Notes under the pieces: model-generated
Database searches by the model: none
Told to the model about the DNA's origin: nothing
The model's input: only the letters and a program-made list of their open reading frames with translations
Translations under genes and position numbers: made by a program
Shown here: positions 23,626 to 30,173 of the stretch, piece by piece
Numbering within the stretch: the first letter of the stretch is position 1
How the letters are laid out: each line of letters starts with the position of its first letter
Virus record (IMG/VR): IMGVR_UViG_3300025543_000107
Location: 1-33,697 of that record
Reading direction: 5' to 3' (one strand)
Length of the DNA stretch: 33,697 bases
DNA from: a virus

Positions 23626-23975
23626 CAGATAAAAGTGATATCGATAAAGAAAAGCAAAAAGAAAAAGAAGAGTTAGTAAAGTTTTACAACAGCTGGACTA
23701 CTGCTTTTGAAGAATTTTCTGAATATGCTCTTGGTAAATTTAAATATTTACGATTAGATGATACATGGGCTCAACGAATATTAATTGTGTTATTAATTGA
23801 TCATGTAAAATTAACTTCTCCACCAGAGATATATGAAAAAATAAAAAGTTATATTTATTCTGTTTTAGAAGAAGATATTTTTTATAATTATTTAGAAACA
23901 GGAGATAAAGTAAAACCGCTTATAAGTAATAATGTTATTAAATTAATAATTGATAATGATAAAAAAAATAATTAA
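23622..23975 (+). CDS. Hypothetical helical protein (117 aa)
   Basis: The start is a Lys/Glu-rich helix (DIDKEKQKEKEELVKFYNSW), followed by several amphipathic helices (FEEFSEYALGKFKYL, ILIVLLIDHVKL, IYEKIKSYIYSVLEEDIFYNYL). No motif of known function is present. It is the last gene of the + strand run from 20711 and meets the - strand 49 aa gene tail to tail. Confidence 0.6.
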   Translation: MTDKSDIDKEKQKEKEELVKFYNSWTTAFEEFSEYALGKFKYLRLDDTWAQRILIVLLIDHVKLTSPPEIYEKIKSYIYSVLEEDIFYNYLETGDKVKPLISNNVIKLIIDNDKKNN

Positions 23976-24121
23976 TTAATTAATTTTTTTAATTTGTTAA
24001 TTTCATCTACATAAAATTTTTTTTCTTTTTCATCCAAAGTTTTTTCCAACAGAAGTTTGTACATGTTAATTGCAAATGAGATATCCATCGAATCACTTCC
24101 AGAATAAAATTTAATTTTCAT
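23972..24121 (-). CDS. Small - strand protein (49 aa)
   Basis: Translating the - strand gives KIKFYSGSDSMDISFAINMY, then LLLEKTLDEKEKK and a Lys/Leu-rich helix, a natural-looking small protein. It lacks a Shine-Dalgarno, but TTGACA and TATGAA lie such that the transcript would begin at the ATG (24121). An in-frame ATG four codons upstream (24133) is possible. It fills what would otherwise be an empty stretch of over 250 bases. Function is unknown. Confidence 0.5.
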   Translation of the reverse strand: MKIKFYSGSDSMDISFAINMYKLLLEKTLDEKEKKFYVDEINKLKKLIN

Positions 24122-24128
24122 AAAAAGA

Positions 24129-24156
24129 TTCATAGAATCATCAAATTATTTGTCAA
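24129..24156 (-). promoter_or_regulatory. Promoter of the 49 aa - strand gene, leaderless configuration
   Basis: On the - strand, a perfect TTGACA (24156-24151) and TATGAA (24134-24129) are 16 bases apart. Seven bases separate the -10 box from ATG 24121. Confidence 0.5.
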
Positions 24157-24209
24157 ATTTAAAAAAATAAGTCAAAAAACCCTTATTTTATGCGGTAAAA
24201 TAATGCTTG

Positions 24210-24236
24210 TATAATATCTAATTCTATGGGATATAT
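24210..24236 (+). promoter_or_regulatory. Promoter-like element, copy A
   Basis: TATAATAT at 24210-24217 is followed by TATGGGAT at 24225-24232, as in copies B, C and D but with a longer spacer. The sequence before it (AATGCTTG) also matches copy B. It opens the small-protein island. No good -35 box is visible. Confidence 0.6.
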
Positions 24237-24241
24237 CTCAT

Positions 24242-24400
24242 ATGAGTTTTTTAATTTTTTTACCTTTCTACCTAGGGGCTCTAACAATGCTTCTTTACAT
24301 GTCTGGTTACAAAATAAATTACTCAATACTTAAACTAACTGGAGTTGTTTACATGTTGAATGTAAAGGCTCCAACAACTGTAGAGGACTATTATGACTAA
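24242..24400 (+). CDS. Small membrane protein (52 aa)
   Basis: Residues 2-20 (SFLIFLPFYLGALTMLLYM) form a membrane span and the rest is polar with an acidic end (TTVEDYYD). It starts about 20 bases after the likely transcription start and lacks a clear Shine-Dalgarno. Its end overlaps the next gene by 8 bases, which suggests coupling. The 3' half of the gene also carries the competing hairpins at 24340-24379. Confidence 0.5.
   Translation: MSFLIFLPFYLGALTMLLYMSGYKINYSILKLTGVVYMLNVKAPTTVEDYYD
24340..24379 (+). other. Two mutually exclusive RNA hairpins ahead of the 78 aa gene
   Basis: Fold 1 is TGGAG (24340-24344) with CTCCA (24369-24373), plus TTTACAT (24348-24354) with ATGTAAA (24360-24366). 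Fold 2 is AGTTGTT (24343-24349) with AACAACT (24373-24379). They share bases and cannot form together. The start codon at 24393 lies 13 bases downstream. Confidence 0.4.
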
Positions 24401-24629
24401 CGAAAATGTTCAATACTTGTTTGACAATGGGCACACTCCTAAGAGTGCAGCTATTTCAAGAGTAATTGATTTAATCAATAAGGATCTAGAAGAAATAGAT
24501 CCAACAACTAAACAGGAAAAAACTTTTTACAATCAATTAGTAAAAATTAATAATAAGTTTGTAGAAAAGTTTAATTCACTTGGATACGGCGATGCATCTG
24601 GTGGATGGAAGGAGGAAGTAAAAATATGA
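24393..24629 (+). CDS. Hypothetical protein (78 aa)
   Basis: The protein has VQYLFDNGHTPKSAAISRVIDLINKDLEE and FYNQLVKINNKFVEKFNSLGYGDASGG segments, helical and charged, without a known motif. It overlaps the gene before by 8 bases and the gene after by 4 bases. Confidence 0.6.
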   Translation: MTNENVQYLFDNGHTPKSAAISRVIDLINKDLEEIDPTTKQEKTFYNQLVKINNKFVEKFNSLGYGDASGGWKEEVKI

Positions 24630-24976
24630 ACCTTTTAGAAAAAATTGGGTTTGAAAATAAAGGGGACGGTTTTTTTGAACTGTCCTCTAAAAACTTAACA
24701 AAGGAGAAAACGATGAACGAAGGTGAAAAAATGAAAATGTTTAATCAATATTTATTTAATATGGATGTTGAAGAGTTAAATCTAACTAAAGATTTAATTA
24801 AGGACATAATTCAAAGTAAACTTAAGTCTACATTGAAAGTGGGAATGAAAGTAAATGTAGTACAAAAAACTAAAAAAACATTGGGTGTAATTACAAAAAT
24901 TATGCAATCAAAATGTTTAGTTGATTTGTCTGGAAGAATTTACAGAGTACCAATGTCAATGTTGGAGGTGGCATAA
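24626..24976 (+). CDS. Hypothetical protein (116 aa) with possible second start
   Basis: AAGGAGGA lies upstream of ATG 24626. A second good ribosome site, AAAGGAG, precedes an in-frame ATG at 24713, which would give an 87 aa product. A hairpin of 11 pairs (24661-24671 with 24678-24688) lies between the two starts. The C-terminal half (KVGMKVNVVQKTKKTLGVITKIMQSKCLVDLSGRIYRVPMSML) reads like a small beta-barrel of the SH3/KOW kind, as in proteins that bind nucleic acid. No function is known. The stop overlaps the next start (TAATG). Confidence 0.6.
   Translation: MNLLEKIGFENKGDGFFELSSKNLTKEKTMNEGEKMKMFNQYLFNMDVEELNLTKDLIKDIIQSKLKSTLKVGMKVNVVQKTKKTLGVITKIMQSKCLVDLSGRIYRVPMSMLEVA
24661..24688 (+). 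other. Hairpin between two in-frame start sites
   Basis: AGGGGACGGTT pairs with AACTGTCCTCT (11 pairs, two G-U) around a TTTTTG loop, inside the 5' part of the 116 aa gene. Confidence 0.5.
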
Positions 24977-25485
24977 TGAAAAAACCATTATCTAAATACG
25001 CACAAGTTGCTAAATTGTTAAAACAAAAAGCAAAAAAACTTGGAATGAAAGCCACCGCAAGCAGTCAATCGTTTGCGGGAGGCAACAGTGTAGATGTAAT
25101 AGTGACAGCTGGATCTGATGATGCTTTAAAAGAATTAAAAAATTATTCTACTCAATTTGTTTATGGCAAATTTGATGGAATGACAGATTCTTATAACTTT
25201 ACCAATTGGAGAGAAGATATTCCTCAAACAAAATATCTTTTTATTCAAGACGACAGAGCATACACTATTTTAAAAAATCTAAACGAAAAATACTGGGAGT
25301 TGTCTTACGTAGTGAATGGTAAAGAAGTAGGCTATCTCTCTTTTATTAATCAACTAAAAGAAATCTTTTTCAAAAATAATGGTTGGCAAAGTGTGCTGAA
25401 CGCATTTGTTAATGAAAAAGCTAAATTTCCTTTTGGAGGAAGCGGATATTTATTTGAAATCAAAAACAAGGAGGTAACACAATAA
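24976..25485 (+). CDS. LPD29-like domain protein (169 aa)
   Basis: Residues about 28-75 carry SSQSFAGGNSVDVIVTAG, then a short helix, then FVYGKFDGMTDSYNFTNW. The GG-x-S-x-D-V strand followed by FDGMtDsY is the pattern of the LPD29 domain known from large polyvalent proteins of phages and conjugative elements. The second half is not recognised. Domain function is unknown. The strong ribosome site GGAGGT precedes the start, and the gene is joined to its neighbours by TAATG-type overlaps. Confidence 0.65.
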   Translation: MKKPLSKYAQVAKLLKQKAKKLGMKATASSQSFAGGNSVDVIVTAGSDDALKELKNYSTQFVYGKFDGMTDSYNFTNWREDIPQTKYLFIQDDRAYTILKNLNEKYWELSYVVNGKEVGYLSFINQLKEIFFKNNGWQSVLNAFVNEKAKFPFGGSGYLFEIKNKEVTQ

Positions 25486-25676
25486 TGAAAACATATGCTT
25501 TTCAAACAAAAGACAATTTTAGAATTGATATAAAGGCAACAAGTCCAAAATCTGCCTATAACAAACTAAAATCAATTCCAAATTATGCTGACTTGATAAC
25601 TGAATATTATTACCAATACGACAAAGACGGATTTTATAATTTCAGTTTGGGTTGGAAGAAATATAAAAAACAATAA
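25485..25676 (+). CDS. Hypothetical small protein (63 aa)
   Basis: A strand-strand-helix pattern (KTYAFQTKDNFRIDIKATSPKSAYNKL) like small 'stress' or DsRBD-like folds is followed by aromatic residues (EYYYQYDKDGFYNFSLGW). AAGGAGG lies about 8 bases before the start. No family is recognised. Confidence 0.6.
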   Translation: MKTYAFQTKDNFRIDIKATSPKSAYNKLKSIPNYADLITEYYYQYDKDGFYNFSLGWKKYKKQ

Positions 25677-25693
25677 CCAAGGAGGAGAAACAC

Positions 25694-25873
25694 TTGAGTA
25701 AAGAAGCTATGAAAAACTGGGAAGATACGACAGGTTGGTTATGTGACAACTGTCTATCTTCTAATATTTATAAACTACCTATCATGGACGAAATGGATAT
25801 TTTTTGTAGAGACTGTAATTCAAAAAATTATCAAGTCAGTGAATGGTATATCAAAAACCAAAAGGAGAAATAA
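25694..25873 (+). CDS. Zinc-ribbon protein (59 aa), TTG start
   Basis: The start is a TTG with AAGGAGG eight bases upstream; an internal ATG at 25709 has no such site. Two CxxC pairs, LCDNC and FCRDC, are 17 residues apart and form a classic zinc ribbon. It may bind nucleic acid. It sits in a run of small genes with the same spacing and ribosome sites. Confidence 0.7.
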   Translation: MSKEAMKNWEDTTGWLCDNCLSSNIYKLPIMDEMDIFCRDCNSKNYQVSEWYIKNQKEK

Positions 25874-25876
25874 ATA

Positions 25877-26107
25877 ATGAAAAACAATCCAGCTATGTAT
25901 CATTACTTAAAAATATTAAGAGATGCAGTAACCAATCCAACGAAAGCATATTTTTTTAATGCTTGGAACTGCGCTAGTCCAAAGGAGTGCAGACAATATG
26001 CAATCAGTAAATTGAAAACTAAATTTAAATACTCCGACAGAGCAATTATGAAATTAATTAATTATTCGGTTGAGTCGTTTAATGAACAAGGATTCGATAA
26101 AAATTGA
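25877..26107 (+). CDS. Hypothetical protein (76 aa)
   Basis: AAAGGAG precedes the start. The sequence is helical and basic (AMYHYLKILRDAVTNPTKAYFFNAWNCASPKECRQYAISKLKTKF) without a known motif. Its stop codon touches the heptamer array at 26108, and it ends this transcription unit. Confidence 0.6.
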   Translation: MKNNPAMYHYLKILRDAVTNPTKAYFFNAWNCASPKECRQYAISKLKTKFKYSDRAIMKLINYSVESFNEQGFDKN

Positions 26108-26128
26108 CCACGAAACACGGATCATGGA
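26108..26128 (+). repeat. Degenerate heptamer array 2 (NNACGGA-type)
   Basis: Three 7-base units, ccacgaa-acacgga-tcatgga, start on the base after a stop codon and precede the promoter-like element at 26171. Confidence 0.65.
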
Positions 26129-26170
26129 TCAAAAAGCCTTGTTTTAAGCCATTTTTTAATGCTTGCATTG

Positions 26171-26193
26171 TATAAGATTTTATGGGATAAATA
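26171..26193 (+). promoter_or_regulatory. Promoter-like element with leader, copy B
   Basis: TATAAGATTTTATGGGATAA is identical in copy C (27709). In both copies an ATG follows within 10 bases and then an AAGGAGAAAAAATG ribosome site and start. Upstream AATGCTTG matches copy A. Confidence 0.65.
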
Positions 26194-26232
26194 AGTATGA
26201 AAAAAATAAAAAACAAAAACCAAGGAGAAAAA

Positions 26233-26391
26233 ATGAAAAACAAATTAAACATTGTAGATCTAATAGCTTTAGCGACAGCTAAACCGCAGTTGTTTAAGGA
26301 CAATAAACAGTTAGCTTTTGTTTTGGATGTGAAAATGAAAATAATTAATGACATGTATAAACAATATAAAAAAGAAAAGGGGGTTCAATAA
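26233..26391 (+). CDS. Hypothetical small protein (52 aa)
   Basis: The start at 26233 is set by AAGGAG a few bases upstream; the in-frame ATG at 26197 would add 12 residues that merely translate the ribosome site. The sequence NIVDLIALATAKPQLFKDNKQLAFVLDVKMKI is helical with a basic end. No family is recognised. Confidence 0.6.
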   Translation: MKNKLNIVDLIALATAKPQLFKDNKQLAFVLDVKMKIINDMYKQYKKEKGVQ

Positions 26392-26392
26392 T

Positions 26393-26710
26393 ATGAAAAA
26401 ACAAAAATTGCTTTTAGATAGCCAATACAAAAAACTTGTGGAAAACCATAAAGCTCAAGATGGCACTAAAGACTTCAAAGCAGTTGTTAAATTATTTAAT
26501 CCTACAGGAATTGGTACTTGGTATCTATCAGAATTAGATCCAGAAACTAATGTAGCTTATGGATTGTGCTGCTTACATGAAAAAGAATTCGGATACGTTT
26601 CTTTGGATGAGTTAAAAGAATTCAAAGGTGTATTTGGATTGGGGATTGAAAGAGATGCTTCTTTTGATCCAAATAAACTAACATTAACAGAAATTGAGGA
26701 GGCTGCATAA
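26393..26710 (+). CDS. DUF2958 family protein (105 aa)
   Basis: The motif series VVKLFNPTGIGTWYLSELDPE, then AYGLCCLHEKEFGYVSLDEL is the DUF2958 signature, a family frequent on conjugative plasmids and integrative elements and in phages, with unknown activity. The expected length is near 100 aa. I start at ATG 26393, which follows AAAAGGGGG; an earlier in-frame ACG/ATG extension to 26348 is not needed. It overlaps nothing and is followed at once by a zinc-ribbon gene. Confidence 0.85.
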   Translation: MKKQKLLLDSQYKKLVENHKAQDGTKDFKAVVKLFNPTGIGTWYLSELDPETNVAYGLCCLHEKEFGYVSLDELKEFKGVFGLGIERDASFDPNKLTLTEIEEAA

Positions 26711-26711
26711 T

Positions 26712-26885
26712 ATGGAAACATGTAGAGGATGTGGAGAAAATTTAAAACTGGACGATAATGATTTTCTTACATGCGAAAATAAAGATTGTGAATTATCTAA
26801 ACCAAGTAAAATGAGTGGGTTTGATTTAATTGATCACTTAGAAAAAAGAATGCTGTTAGATCAACAAATGAATGATTATGATTAA
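26712..26885 (+). CDS. Zinc-ribbon protein (57 aa)
   Basis: CRGCGENL and LTCENKDC give a four-cysteine zinc ribbon in the first 30 residues, then an acidic helical tail (FDLIDHLEKRMLLDQQMNDYD). GAGGAGG lies about 10 bases before the ATG. It starts one base after the DUF2958 stop codon. The function is not known. Confidence 0.7.
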   Translation: METCRGCGENLKLDDNDFLTCENKDCELSKPSKMSGFDLIDHLEKRMLLDQQMNDYD

Positions 26886-27480
26886 TAAAACTTTTGAAGG
26901 CTATCACATTTCCAAAGGTGCTGATGACCATTATTATATTTTGAATCAAGGTAATAATTTTATTCAAAACTTATCTTTAGATTTAGATAAAGCAAAAGCT
27001 AAAGCTAAAGAAATGGTAGGCGAAGAAGTTCCTGTAGATATTTGGCACAGAGAAAAAAGCAGATGGGTTGAATTTGAATATCCTAAGCAACAAGATGAAC
27101 ACGTTAAATCTTATTTTGATTATATAGAAGAAATTAAATTTAATGAATTAAAAATGGATTGTGATGCAAGAAATTATGTTGGAGAAGTTGGTCAACAAAT
27201 TACTGTAGAATTAACTTTATTGCGTAGATCTTCTTTTGAAAATGATTGGGGAATTTCTTTTGTTTTTAAATTTAAAGACAAGGACAACAACCGATTTATT
27301 TATTTTGGATCTTCTCAAAAAGTTTTTGATGCATTTAAAAATTTAGGTGATGTAGCTACTGTTCAAGCATTAGTAAAAAGACAATACATCAATGAATATT
27401 TAGATAGATTGAGTGTGGTTCCATATAAAATAAATCAAATCACTAAATTAAAAATTATTAACAACAAAGGAGGAAACTAA
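26872..27480 (+). CDS. Protein with OB-like C-terminal domain (202 aa)
   Basis: Two ATG codons (26872 and 26878) are in frame; either may be used. Residues 1-75 are a small strand-rich domain. Residues about 100-200 show the pattern VGEVGQQITVELTLLRR, SFENDWGISFVFKFKDKDNNRFIYFGS, and ALVKRQYINEYLDRLSVVPY. This resembles an OB-fold domain found in several phage and plasmid proteins. Nucleic-acid binding is an inference from this fold. It overlaps the zinc-ribbon gene by 14 bases. Confidence 0.55.
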   Translation: MIMINKTFEGYHISKGADDHYYILNQGNNFIQNLSLDLDKAKAKAKEMVGEEVPVDIWHREKSRWVEFEYPKQQDEHVKSYFDYIEEIKFNELKMDCDARNYVGEVGQQITVELTLLRRSSFENDWGISFVFKFKDKDNNRFIYFGSSQKVFDAFKNLGDVATVQALVKRQYINEYLDRLSVVPYKINQITKLKIINNKGGN

Positions 27481-27656
27481 TGAAAACAATTAAAGTCGAA
27501 GTCAAAAATGTTTATGGGGTAGAAAGGATTTATCCAGTATGCGAGTACGCAAAAAAATTTTCTATGCTTACTAATACTAAAACATTGGATAAAGATAATA
27601 TTCGAATCATTAAACAACTGGGGTTCGAAATTGAGGCAATAAGACCTCAGCTGTAG
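27480..27656 (+). CDS. Small conserved phage/plasmid-type protein (58 aa)
   Basis: The pattern VKNVYGVERIYPVCEYAKKFSML, KTLDKDNI and IKQLGFEIEAI matches a small protein family that recurs in phages and plasmids, with unknown function. AAAGGAGG precedes the start, and the ATG overlaps the stop before it (TAATG). It ends the second unit of the island; no terminator is evident after it. Confidence 0.7.
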   Translation: MKTIKVEVKNVYGVERIYPVCEYAKKFSMLTNTKTLDKDNIRIIKQLGFEIEAIRPQL

Positions 27657-27708
27657 TTAATTGCGTCTAAAAGTGTTGAAAAATAAGGGTATTTTAACTA
27701 TTGTCATT

Positions 27709-27731
27709 TATAAGATTTTATGGGATAAATA
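27709..27731 (+). promoter_or_regulatory. Promoter-like element with leader, copy C
   Basis: It repeats copy B base for base over 23 positions. The following leader also repeats the layout ATG, AAAGGAGAAAAAATG. Confidence 0.65.
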
Positions 27732-27752
27732 GTCATGAACAAAGGAGAAAAA

Positions 27753-27998
27753 ATGAAAATAAAAAGTGAATACAAAAACAAAATAGCAAAAAAACTTTTT
27801 GATGTTGCTTGGAACGATGTTGGATCCTCTGGTATGGATTTTGATAGTTTCAGGTTTGCAGCAGCTTTGATTGAAGCAAACGATTTCAAAGGGCTGTACG
27901 CTATCATGGGCAACATGGACAGTATCCCTAGAGAGTATATTTACAAATTACTTCCAATAGCTAAACAAAAAGAATATCAGCAGGAGGTAGGTTATTAA
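27753..27998 (+). CDS. Hypothetical protein (81 aa)
   Basis: The start is set by AAAGGAG shortly before ATG 27753; an earlier in-frame ATG at 27735 adds only MNKGEK. The sequence is helical (IAKKLFDVAWNDVGSSGMDFDSFRFAAALIEANDFKGLYAIM). No family is recognised. It overlaps the next start by one base (TAATG). Confidence 0.6.
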   Translation: MKIKSEYKNKIAKKLFDVAWNDVGSSGMDFDSFRFAAALIEANDFKGLYAIMGNMDSIPREYIYKLLPIAKQKEYQQEVGY

Positions 27999-28894
27999 TG
28001 TTAAAAACAGTAGGAGCAAAACCTTTAGAAATTCAAGTAAGATATTTAAGTAGCGTTAAAAAATTAAATATCAAATTGTATCAATTGTTTAAACAGTGTA
28101 AATCAGAAAATATTATTTACAATGGTGAGTACAAAAAATTAAAAAAATTTTATAGAGGAATGATGTATGGTAATTTTTATTACGATTCAGATATCTATTC
28201 TTCTGTAAGTATCCAAGAGGTGCCTGTTTTAAATAGATACAAAACTCAAGTTTGGCAAAATTTATCAGACACTATTTATTCTACTTTAAAAAAATGGAAT
28301 AAAGAAAATATCAAATTTGGTAAAAGACCTGTTCAAGATACGCAAGAGTACAAAAAGAAAATGATGGAGAGAGCATTACTCTCGGACATCGGAACATGCG
28401 GATACTGTGAAGCAAAACAAGAAATAGAAAACAGTGTTATGTATGATCATGGTTTTACTATTGGAGGAGGTTTTAGAAATGGTGTGTGTGCTGGGGCTGG
28501 TTTGAAACCTTATGAAAGAAGTCCAGAAGGAAAAGAACTTTTGGTCAGACACCTCAAAGATAAAATTGCTTTTATGCAAACAGAAAAACCTACTGCAGCT
28601 ACAGTAGATTTTTTTAACAGCGATGCATTCAAATACACTCAAGAAGAAATTAATATCTTAGGCGACAAATGGAACCTTCCTCAAGTAGGAGATTGGAAAA
28701 GCAAAGGAAGAGAATTTTTCGATGTTCAATTGTGGGGAAAGGTTACCTTAGAAAAGTTAACTAAGATTTTTAACAAAACTTTGCAATATCACATGGAGTG
28801 GTTAGACAAAGAACAAAATAAATTAAATAAATGGAAAGCGGTGCCAACTTATAGGGAGTTGGCATTAGCTAGAAAAAACAAAGGAGGAAAATAA
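27998..28894 (+). CDS. Zinc-binding accessory protein (298 aa)
   Basis: A Cys-x2-Cys pair (Cys134, Cys137 in GTCGYCEAK) is followed by YDHGFTIGGG (His151) and NGVCAGAG (Cys164), then KPYERSPEG. This C-C-H-C layout with PYE-x-S is shared with accessory proteins of phages and conjugative elements. Flanking helices are Lys-rich. No nuclease signature beyond the zinc site is clear. It is the largest protein in the small-gene island. The strong ribosome site GCAGGAGG precedes the ATG. Confidence 0.6.
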   Translation: MLKTVGAKPLEIQVRYLSSVKKLNIKLYQLFKQCKSENIIYNGEYKKLKKFYRGMMYGNFYYDSDIYSSVSIQEVPVLNRYKTQVWQNLSDTIYSTLKKWNKENIKFGKRPVQDTQEYKKKMMERALLSDIGTCGYCEAKQEIENSVMYDHGFTIGGGFRNGVCAGAGLKPYERSPEGKELLVRHLKDKIAFMQTEKPTAATVDFFNSDAFKYTQEEINILGDKWNLPQVGDWKSKGREFFDVQLWGKVTLEKLTKIFNKTLQYHMEWLDKEQNKLNKWKAVPTYRELALARKNKGGK

Positions 28895-29061
28895 TGAATA
28901 TAAATTTAATACCAAAAACAGATCAAGATTATCTTAATTTAAAAAAACAATGCGAAGATCAAGATAGTATTTTTAAAGATATATCTTTGGAACACTTTAA
29001 AAAGATTGTCCAAAATTATATTAAAATTAACTTTGAAACAATTAAACAAGGAGGAAAATAA
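28894..29061 (+). CDS. Hypothetical small protein (55 aa)
   Basis: AAAGGAGG precedes the ATG, which overlaps the previous stop (TAATG). The protein is acidic then helical (IPKTDQDYLNLKKQCEDQDSIF, LEHFKKIVQNYIKINF). No family is recognised. The tail KQGGK is simply the next ribosome site in frame. Confidence 0.55.
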   Translation: MNINLIPKTDQDYLNLKKQCEDQDSIFKDISLEHFKKIVQNYIKINFETIKQGGK

Positions 29062-29252
29062 TGGTAAGCATGGATAAACTATCAACTATATATACAAACT
29101 TTATCTACAAAAATAATTTAGAGGAAGTGGACGCAGAGACTCTTTTATATTGGGGAGAAGTAGATGAAACTCAAAAAAAATGGTTGAGTAAATTTGTAAA
29201 TGTAGTAAAAAGAAAACAGAATAAAGAAACACAATGGATGAACAAAGAATAA
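29061..29252 (+). CDS. Small phage protein (63 aa)
   Basis: The pattern MDKLSTIYTNFIYKNNLEEVDAETLLYWGEVDETQKKWLSKFVNVV, with Tyr-Thr-x-Phe, a -DAETLL- helix and a closing Trp-Leu helix, recurs in small proteins of many phages and prophages, without known role. AAGGAGG precedes the start and a TAATG overlap links it to the gene before. It overlaps the methyltransferase by 19 bases. Confidence 0.6.
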   Translation: MVSMDKLSTIYTNFIYKNNLEEVDAETLLYWGEVDETQKKWLSKFVNVVKRKQNKETQWMNKE

Positions 29253-30172
29253 CGATACTTCAAGGAAACTGTATTGATAAAATAAAAGATTTACAAGATA
29301 ACTCTATTGATTGTGTAGTTTCTTCTCCTCCTTATTTTGGTTTAAGAGATTATGGAGTGGATGGACAATTTGGTTTAGAAAAAACTTATCAAGATTATAT
29401 TGAGAATACAGTTAAAGTATTTGAGACTTTTAAACCAAAATTAAAAGATACCGCTACTATCTGGTGGAATGTAGGAGATTGTTATTCTAGTGGATCCAGA
29501 ACTTCTACTATTAATCAATCTTTACGAGGTAATACAGATTATGGAGTGACCAGAACACCAGTGCAAAAAAATATTAAAGAAAAAGATTTATTAATGATAC
29601 CTAATAGAGTTGCCATCGCATTACAAGAAGCTGGGTGGTATATTAGATCTGAGATTATTTGGCACAAACCAAATCCGATGCCTGAGAGTGTGAAAGATAG
29701 ACCGACCAACGCACACGAAAAAATATGGATGATCACTAAATCAAAAAAATATTATTACGATGCTGATGCTATTAAAGAACCATGTAAAACTTTTGACACT
29801 AATGTGAGAGACCGAGACACTACTAAACTTAATAACACACCTGGTAGGGCTAAAATGAAAGGTTTGAAAAAAAATAATTATACGATGAAAAACAAGAGAA
29901 ATGTTTGGACTGTTAGCCCCAAACCTTTTAAAGGTGCTCACTTTGCAACTTTCCCTAAAGATTTAATAGAGCCATGTATTAAAGCGGGATGTCCAACAGA
30001 TGGTGTCGTGCTAGATCCATTTGGAGGTTCTGGTACCACAGGATTAGTAGCAGCTATGAATGACAGAAACTGTATTTTAATTGAACTTAATCCAGAATAC
30101 ATCAACATTGCTAAACAAAGGATTAATCAAGAACTAGGTTTATTTAAACAAACAAACAAAGGAGGAAACTAA
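29234..30172 (+). CDS. DNA methyltransferase 1, beta-class, SPPY type (312 aa)
   Basis: The catalytic motif SPPYFGLRDYG lies at 31-41 and the SAM-binding motif LDPFGGSGTTGLVA at 260-273. This order (motif IV first, motif I last) is the beta class. SPPY is usual for N4-cytosine methylases, though some SPPY enzymes methylate adenine. The middle has a variable stretch (residues about 170-225), the likely target-recognition part. No restriction nuclease accompanies it, so it likely protects phage DNA from host enzymes or marks it. Confidence 0.92.
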   Translation: MDEQRITILQGNCIDKIKDLQDNSIDCVVSSPPYFGLRDYGVDGQFGLEKTYQDYIENTVKVFETFKPKLKDTATIWWNVGDCYSSGSRTSTINQSLRGNTDYGVTRTPVQKNIKEKDLLMIPNRVAIALQEAGWYIRSEIIWHKPNPMPESVKDRPTNAHEKIWMITKSKKYYYDADAIKEPCKTFDTNVRDRDTTKLNNTPGRAKMKGLKKNNYTMKNKRNVWTVSPKPFKGAHFATFPKDLIEPCIKAGCPTDGVVLDPFGGSGTTGLVAAMNDRNCILIELNPEYINIAKQRINQELGLFKQTNKGGN

Positions 30173-30173
30173 C

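Noticed and set aside
24225-24330. Open frame of about 35 codons starting at the ATG of TATGGGAT in copy A
   Set aside because: It overlaps the 52 aa membrane protein frame, has no ribosome site, and its ATG is part of the repeated promoter element.
27615-27640. tRNA T-arm-like sequence (GGTTCGAA)
   Set aside because: It lies in a coding frame and no acceptor or anticodon stem fits around it. No tRNA gene was seen in the window.
24210-27731. T7-type phage RNA polymerase promoters
   Set aside because: TATGGGA resembles the TATAGGGA end of T7 promoters, but the spacing inside the element varies between copies and no single-subunit RNA polymerase gene is in the window, so I left the reader open.
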